A DNA stretch of 23,292 nucleotides from a virus. The notes under the pieces were generated by a model, which saw only the letters and a list, made by a program, of their open reading frames with translations, was not told the DNA's origin and searched no databases. The translations under genes and the position numbers were made by a program. The DNA lies in the IMG/VR virus record IMGVR_UViG_3300020056_001739, positions 1 to 23,292 of that record; one strand, written 5' to 3'. This document shows, piece by piece, positions 20,781 to 23,292 of this stretch; position 1 is the stretch's first letter; every line of letters begins with the position of its first letter.

Positions 20781-20788
20781 TATAAATA
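20781..20788 (+). promoter_or_regulatory. T4-type late promoter box for the curlin-like genes
   Basis: An exact TATAAATA 29 bases before the curlin-like ATG at 20818. The predicted +1 is near 20794, and GGAGGTGA at 20803-20810 is a very strong ribosome-binding site. Strong late expression is likely, as expected for a secreted structural protein. Confidence 0.7.
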
Positions 20789-20817
20789 CGTATGGCGAAA
20801 GCCGGAGGTGAAAAAAT

Positions 20818-21552
20818 ATGAGGGCAATACTATACGGGGGAATCCTGTCATTGGTTCTCGCAAGTGCAGCATACGCAAACGAGATTTACATCACACAAAT
20901 TGGTGACACACTAGATTTGGATATTACCCAAGACGGATCAGGAAATGAGTTTGGTGATTCAACAACAGATGTAACTCTAGACGGCGATGATATGACGTTT
21001 AGTATTACGCAAACTGGTGATAGCAACGTGATTGATGCTGTGATCAAGGGCAACACTTATACAGGTACATGGCAGTTTACAGGCAACAGCAACACAGTGG
21101 ATTTAAAGTGTGATGCTACTTCAGGTGTTAACTGTGAAAATGTAACACTGAATATTACAACAACAGGTGACAGTAATGAGTTTGTGCTGCAAATTGGCGA
21201 AACAGCAGATGCTGATGCTGCTCAAGTAGATTTCACAATTGATGGCGATGGAAACGTATTGATAACAGACGTAGATGGAACAAGTGCTGTGGTAAATGTT
21301 ACAATTGATAACAGTGCTACACTAAGCACAGCAACATCATCAGATTCTACAACGACATATACATCAGGACAAGGCGGTGTGCTAGTTGAGATAGATCAAG
21401 ATGGTGATGGTACGACAGGACACAGCGTAACATTAGACATCACCGGCGGCGGCAGCAACTACTATATTAAACAAAGTGGTGTAAACGACAACACTGTAGA
21501 TGCTACATTCTCAGGTGATGGTCATGACGTTGATATTACGCAGTCTGATTAG
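20818..21552 (+). CDS. Curlin-like secreted amyloid-type subunit (first)
   Basis: A 244-residue precursor with a signal peptide cleaved after AAYA (residue 20). The mature N-terminus NEIYITQIGDTLDLDITQDG begins a series of curlin-type repeats with the spacing Q-x-G-D-x-N: FSITQTGDSNVIDAV, WQFTGNSNTVDLK, LNITTTGDSNEFVLQIGE, FTIDGDGNVLI, YYIKQSGVNDNTVDATFSGDGHDVDITQSD. In CsgA and CsgB such Gln and Asn ladders stack into cross-beta fibres. The repeats are less regular than in CsgA, and a Ser/Thr-rich stretch interrupts them (about 161-180). There is one cysteine pair (KCDATSGVNC). Its end overlaps the FecR-domain gene by 29 bases. Confidence 0.75.
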   Translation: MRAILYGGILSLVLASAAYANEIYITQIGDTLDLDITQDGSGNEFGDSTTDVTLDGDDMTFSITQTGDSNVIDAVIKGNTYTGTWQFTGNSNTVDLKCDATSGVNCENVTLNITTTGDSNEFVLQIGETADADAAQVDFTIDGDGNVLITDVDGTSAVVNVTIDNSATLSTATSSDSTTTYTSGQGGVLVEIDQDGDGTTGHSVTLDITGGGSNYYIKQSGVNDNTVDATFSGDGHDVDITQSD

Positions 21553-22636
21553 TGCTTTATTATTAAGCACACCTGTATACGCAAGCATTGGCGAAATAGC
21601 ACAGCACAAAGGCAGCAGTGTTGTAGAACGTGAATCAGAAAAATATGACGGTGAAGTAGGCTTAGACCTTGAGATGAACGATAAGATTATCACAGGCAAG
21701 GGTAGTATGCGTATGGACTTTGTTGATGACACTAGAGTAGATGTTACTGAACATAGCCGTATGACCATAGATGAATTTATCTACGATCCTAACACAAAAA
21801 CTGGTGCGCTAAGTATGAAAGCAACACTAGGCGCAGTGCGTTATGCATCAGGACAAATAGCAAAGAATTCAAGACAAAGAGTCAACATAAGAACACCAAG
21901 TGCAACCATCGCTGTGCGAGGCACAGACTTTATGATGATCATAGATGAAATAGGTGGTTCAATGATCACGCTATTACCAAGTTGTGATGTGTCTGGTGCT
22001 TGTGTCATTGGAGAAATATCAGTGGAATCTGATGTTGGACAGGTTATTATGAACCAAGCATATCAAACCACTGTGGTGCCACATAGAGGTGCTATACCTG
22101 GTCCTACAGTGATACTAGATTTGCCAGAAAATATGCTCACAGCAATGTTGATCATACGCAAGGTGGATCCATATGAAGAAGAAATCGTAAAACGCTATCC
22201 AGACACAAATTTGTTGGACATTGACTTCCTAAAGTTTGATGAACTGGATAAAGATCCACTTGTAGAAGGTATTAAAAACATTTGGGTCACAGACTTAGAT
22301 AATACAACATATCTCAATCCGGTTTGGGTTGATGAAATGGAAAAACAATTGGCAGCTATTTTAGCACAATGGATTGACGAATTAGGTGTACAAAACGTAG
22401 AATTTTTTGCTGAAAAGTTTTTTGGTTTAGATCCAGAAACAAATATATTTTATGATGAAGAATATCCTAACTTTGTAGTGCGTAGACAAGAAGGCGATCA
22501 ACATATATTCCAACTTAGGCTTAGCCAGGGAAATAGTTATACAATAGACATGGAACAAGGAGGATTTAGTGCGTACAATTACCGTGTTGGCGTTGGCGGT
22601 GCTAATAGCATCACTATCAAGCAAAGCAACTTCTAA
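21524..22636 (+). CDS. FecR-domain secreted protein with curlin-like C-terminus
   Basis: I chose ATG 21524 (MTLILRSLISALLLSTPVYA, cleavage after YA), with AGGTG six bases upstream; ATG 21500 and 21518 are also in frame. The product has 370 residues. Residues about 25-150 are a FecR-type beta domain: DLEMNDKIITGKGSMRMDFV, DDTRVDVTEHSRMTIDEF, ALSMKATLGAVRYASGQIA, VNIRTPSATIAVRGTDF. The middle is helical and acidic. The last 50 residues (QHIFQLRLSQGNSYTIDMEQ, then GGANSITIKQSNF) carry the Q-x-G/N spacing of curlin repeats. No inner-membrane segment besides the signal, so it is not a sigma-regulator FecR. It may anchor or nucleate the fibre. It overlaps both curlin-like genes. Confidence 0.7.
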   Translation: MTLILRSLISALLLSTPVYASIGEIAQHKGSSVVERESEKYDGEVGLDLEMNDKIITGKGSMRMDFVDDTRVDVTEHSRMTIDEFIYDPNTKTGALSMKATLGAVRYASGQIAKNSRQRVNIRTPSATIAVRGTDFMMIIDEIGGSMITLLPSCDVSGACVIGEISVESDVGQVIMNQAYQTTVVPHRGAIPGPTVILDLPENMLTAMLIIRKVDPYEEEIVKRYPDTNLLDIDFLKFDELDKDPLVEGIKNIWVTDLDNTTYLNPVWVDEMEKQLAAILAQWIDELGVQNVEFFAEKFFGLDPETNIFYDEEYPNFVVRRQEGDQHIFQLRLSQGNSYTIDMEQGGFSAYNYRVGVGGANSITIKQSNF

Positions 22637-23292
22637 CGAAATTTATGTTAATCAAGTAGGTGACAATATTGATCTCACCATTACACAGGATGGAGAAAAT
22701 AACAAGATTGGTGATTTGAATAATCTATCAAACAAAGGTTTGCTAGGAAGTCTTGGTCCTTCTACATTTTCTTATACACAAACAGGTAACAACAATACGC
22801 TTGGATTTTACAATGCTGATATAGGAGATAGTAGTAGCACTCTAACACAGACTGGCGATAATAATGATGCTGTAATAGATTGTCAAGGCGAAGACTGCAC
22901 AATGACCGTTACACAACTAGGTGATGGCAATGATGCTCACGCTGAAACTGGTAGTAGTTACAATGATGTTGGCAATACAATTACTGTATATCAAAAAGGT
23001 GATTACAACGAATCTTATGCAGAAGCCGACGGAATCAGTAATGACGTAGACAGTTATCAAGAATCAGACAATAACTTTAGCCGTGTTGTAGTAACAGGCG
23101 ATTACAATGCTGTCAATGCTTGGCAAGGCAAACACGATGATAACACTGTAGACGGTGACGAAATTGGTGATCACGAAGTATACTGGACTGTCACAGGCGA
23201 TAATAATATGCTAGACAGTTATCAAACAGACACCAACAGAGGTGGTGGAGGTGGCGCTGGACATCACATAGCAAATGTTGTAAATGGTGACA
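22569..23292 (+). CDS. Second curlin-like secreted subunit (partial, runs off the window)
   Basis: GTG 22569 is the start: AAGGAGGAT at 22557-22565 lies just upstream and a signal peptide follows (RTITVLALAVLIASLSSKA). The mature N-terminus NEIYVNQVGDNIDLTITQDG is nearly the same as in the first curlin-like protein, showing common origin. Regular repeats follow: FSYTQTGNNNTLGFY, STLTQTGDNNDAVID, MTVTQLGDGNDAHAE, ITVYQKGDYNESYAE, VDSYQESDNNFSRVV, VYWTVTGDNNMLDSYQ. These are closer to the CsgA/CsgB consensus than those of the first protein. It overlaps the FecR-domain gene by 68 bases in another frame. The C-terminus lies beyond 23292. Confidence 0.8.
   Translation, partial: MRTITVLALAVLIASLSSKATSNEIYVNQVGDNIDLTITQDGENNKIGDLNNLSNKGLLGSLGPSTFSYTQTGNNNTLGFYNADIGDSSSTLTQTGDNNDAVIDCQGEDCTMTVTQLGDGNDAHAETGSSYNDVGNTITVYQKGDYNESYAEADGISNDVDSYQESDNNFSRVVVTGDYNAVNAWQGKHDDNTVDGDEIGDHEVYWTVTGDNNMLDSYQTDTNRGGGGGAGHHIANVVNGD

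Noticed and set aside
1-23292. The window as part of an alphaproteobacterial chromosome rather than a phage
   Set aside because: The permuted tmRNA, pseudoazurin, GuaC, ClpS and heme oxygenase would fit a bacterium, but the PAAR spike tip, repeated TATAAATA boxes, one-strand gene packing, three small oxygenase-like proteins and the marine-phage set of small genes fit a T4-like phage better. No phage hallmark such as terminase or capsid lies in the window, so this is a judgement, not proof.
1-23292. tRNA genes, CRISPR arrays, insertion sequences or attachment sites
   Set aside because: Scanning the gaps between genes by eye showed no cloverleaf apart from the tmRNA halves, no spaced direct repeats, no transposase and no integrase.
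22569-23292. Phage tail fibre rather than curlin for the repeat protein at the right end
   Set aside because: It has a clear signal peptide and the Q-x-G-D/N-x-N spacing, lies beside csgF and csgG, and lacks tail-fibre features such as collagen-like or chaperone-linked ends; export is expected, not virion assembly in the cytoplasm.

Overview
This AT-rich window reads as part of the genome of a T4-like marine myovirus that infects an alphaproteobacterium, possibly of the SAR11/pelagiphage kind. Three things support this. (1) Nearly all genes are short, on the plus strand, and packed with ATGA-type overlaps, and many are families typical of marine T4-like phages: a PAAR spike tip, three 2OG-Fe(II) oxygenase-like proteins, a thermonuclease, a SleB-type wall hydrolase, Hsp20, bS21 and CsgF/CsgG. 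(2) Exact copies of the T4-type late promoter box TATAAATA sit in front of genes at 3088, 3661, 6874, 15165, 15176 and 20781 on the plus strand, and at 20766-20759 and 20708-20701 on the minus strand. (3) The tmRNA at about 3671-3900 is circularly permuted, acceptor piece first and coding piece second, which is the two-piece form known from alphaproteobacteria. The host assignment is an inference. No terminase, capsid or polymerase gene lies in this window.

Layout. 1-3100: end of a probable structural gene, a PAAR protein, an Hc1-like basic protein, small unknowns and two 2OG-Fe(II) oxygenases. 3100-4920: an alpha/beta hydrolase, the permuted tmRNA, and a radical SAM protein with its cysteine-rich C-terminal part in a separate overlapping gene. 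4948-6810: a strong sigma70-like promoter, then an electron-transfer set (membrane protein, a small protein like aa3-type oxidase subunit IV, pseudoazurin) and small genes including a DUF6356-like protein. 6870-9345: a late promoter with a 5' hairpin leading to a porin-like barrel, a terminator, membrane proteins, a thermonuclease and a third oxygenase-like protein. 9330-12890: a second sigma70-like promoter, a conserved unknown, a SleB hydrolase and a 727-residue membrane coiled-coil protein. 12918-15142: bS21, GMP reductase and a nitroreductase-like protein. 15150-16040: hsp20 and clpS. 16037-18187: a glycosyltransferase-like protein, heme oxygenase and a ferredoxin-dependent bilin reductase resembling PcyX. 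18210-23292: a possible PD-(D/E)xK protein, then a curli-like cluster (csgF, csgG, a minus-strand Fis-type HTH gene, a curlin-like gene, a FecR-domain protein with a curlin-like tail, and a second curlin-like gene cut by the window end).

How they may work together. The window is rich in host-takeover functions. Translation and protein turnover are covered by tmRNA, bS21, ClpS and Hsp20. Respiration and redox are covered by pseudoazurin, the oxidase-subunit-like protein and the nitroreductase. Nucleotide recycling is covered by GuaC, pigment chemistry by heme oxygenase plus bilin reductase, and the cell surface by the porin and the curli secretion and subunit genes. The standout combinations are the heme oxygenase/bilin reductase pair outside a cyanobacterial context, the copper-protein electron-transfer set, the phage-borne permuted tmRNA, and the curli cluster with an embedded opposite-strand regulator and a FecR-curlin hybrid.
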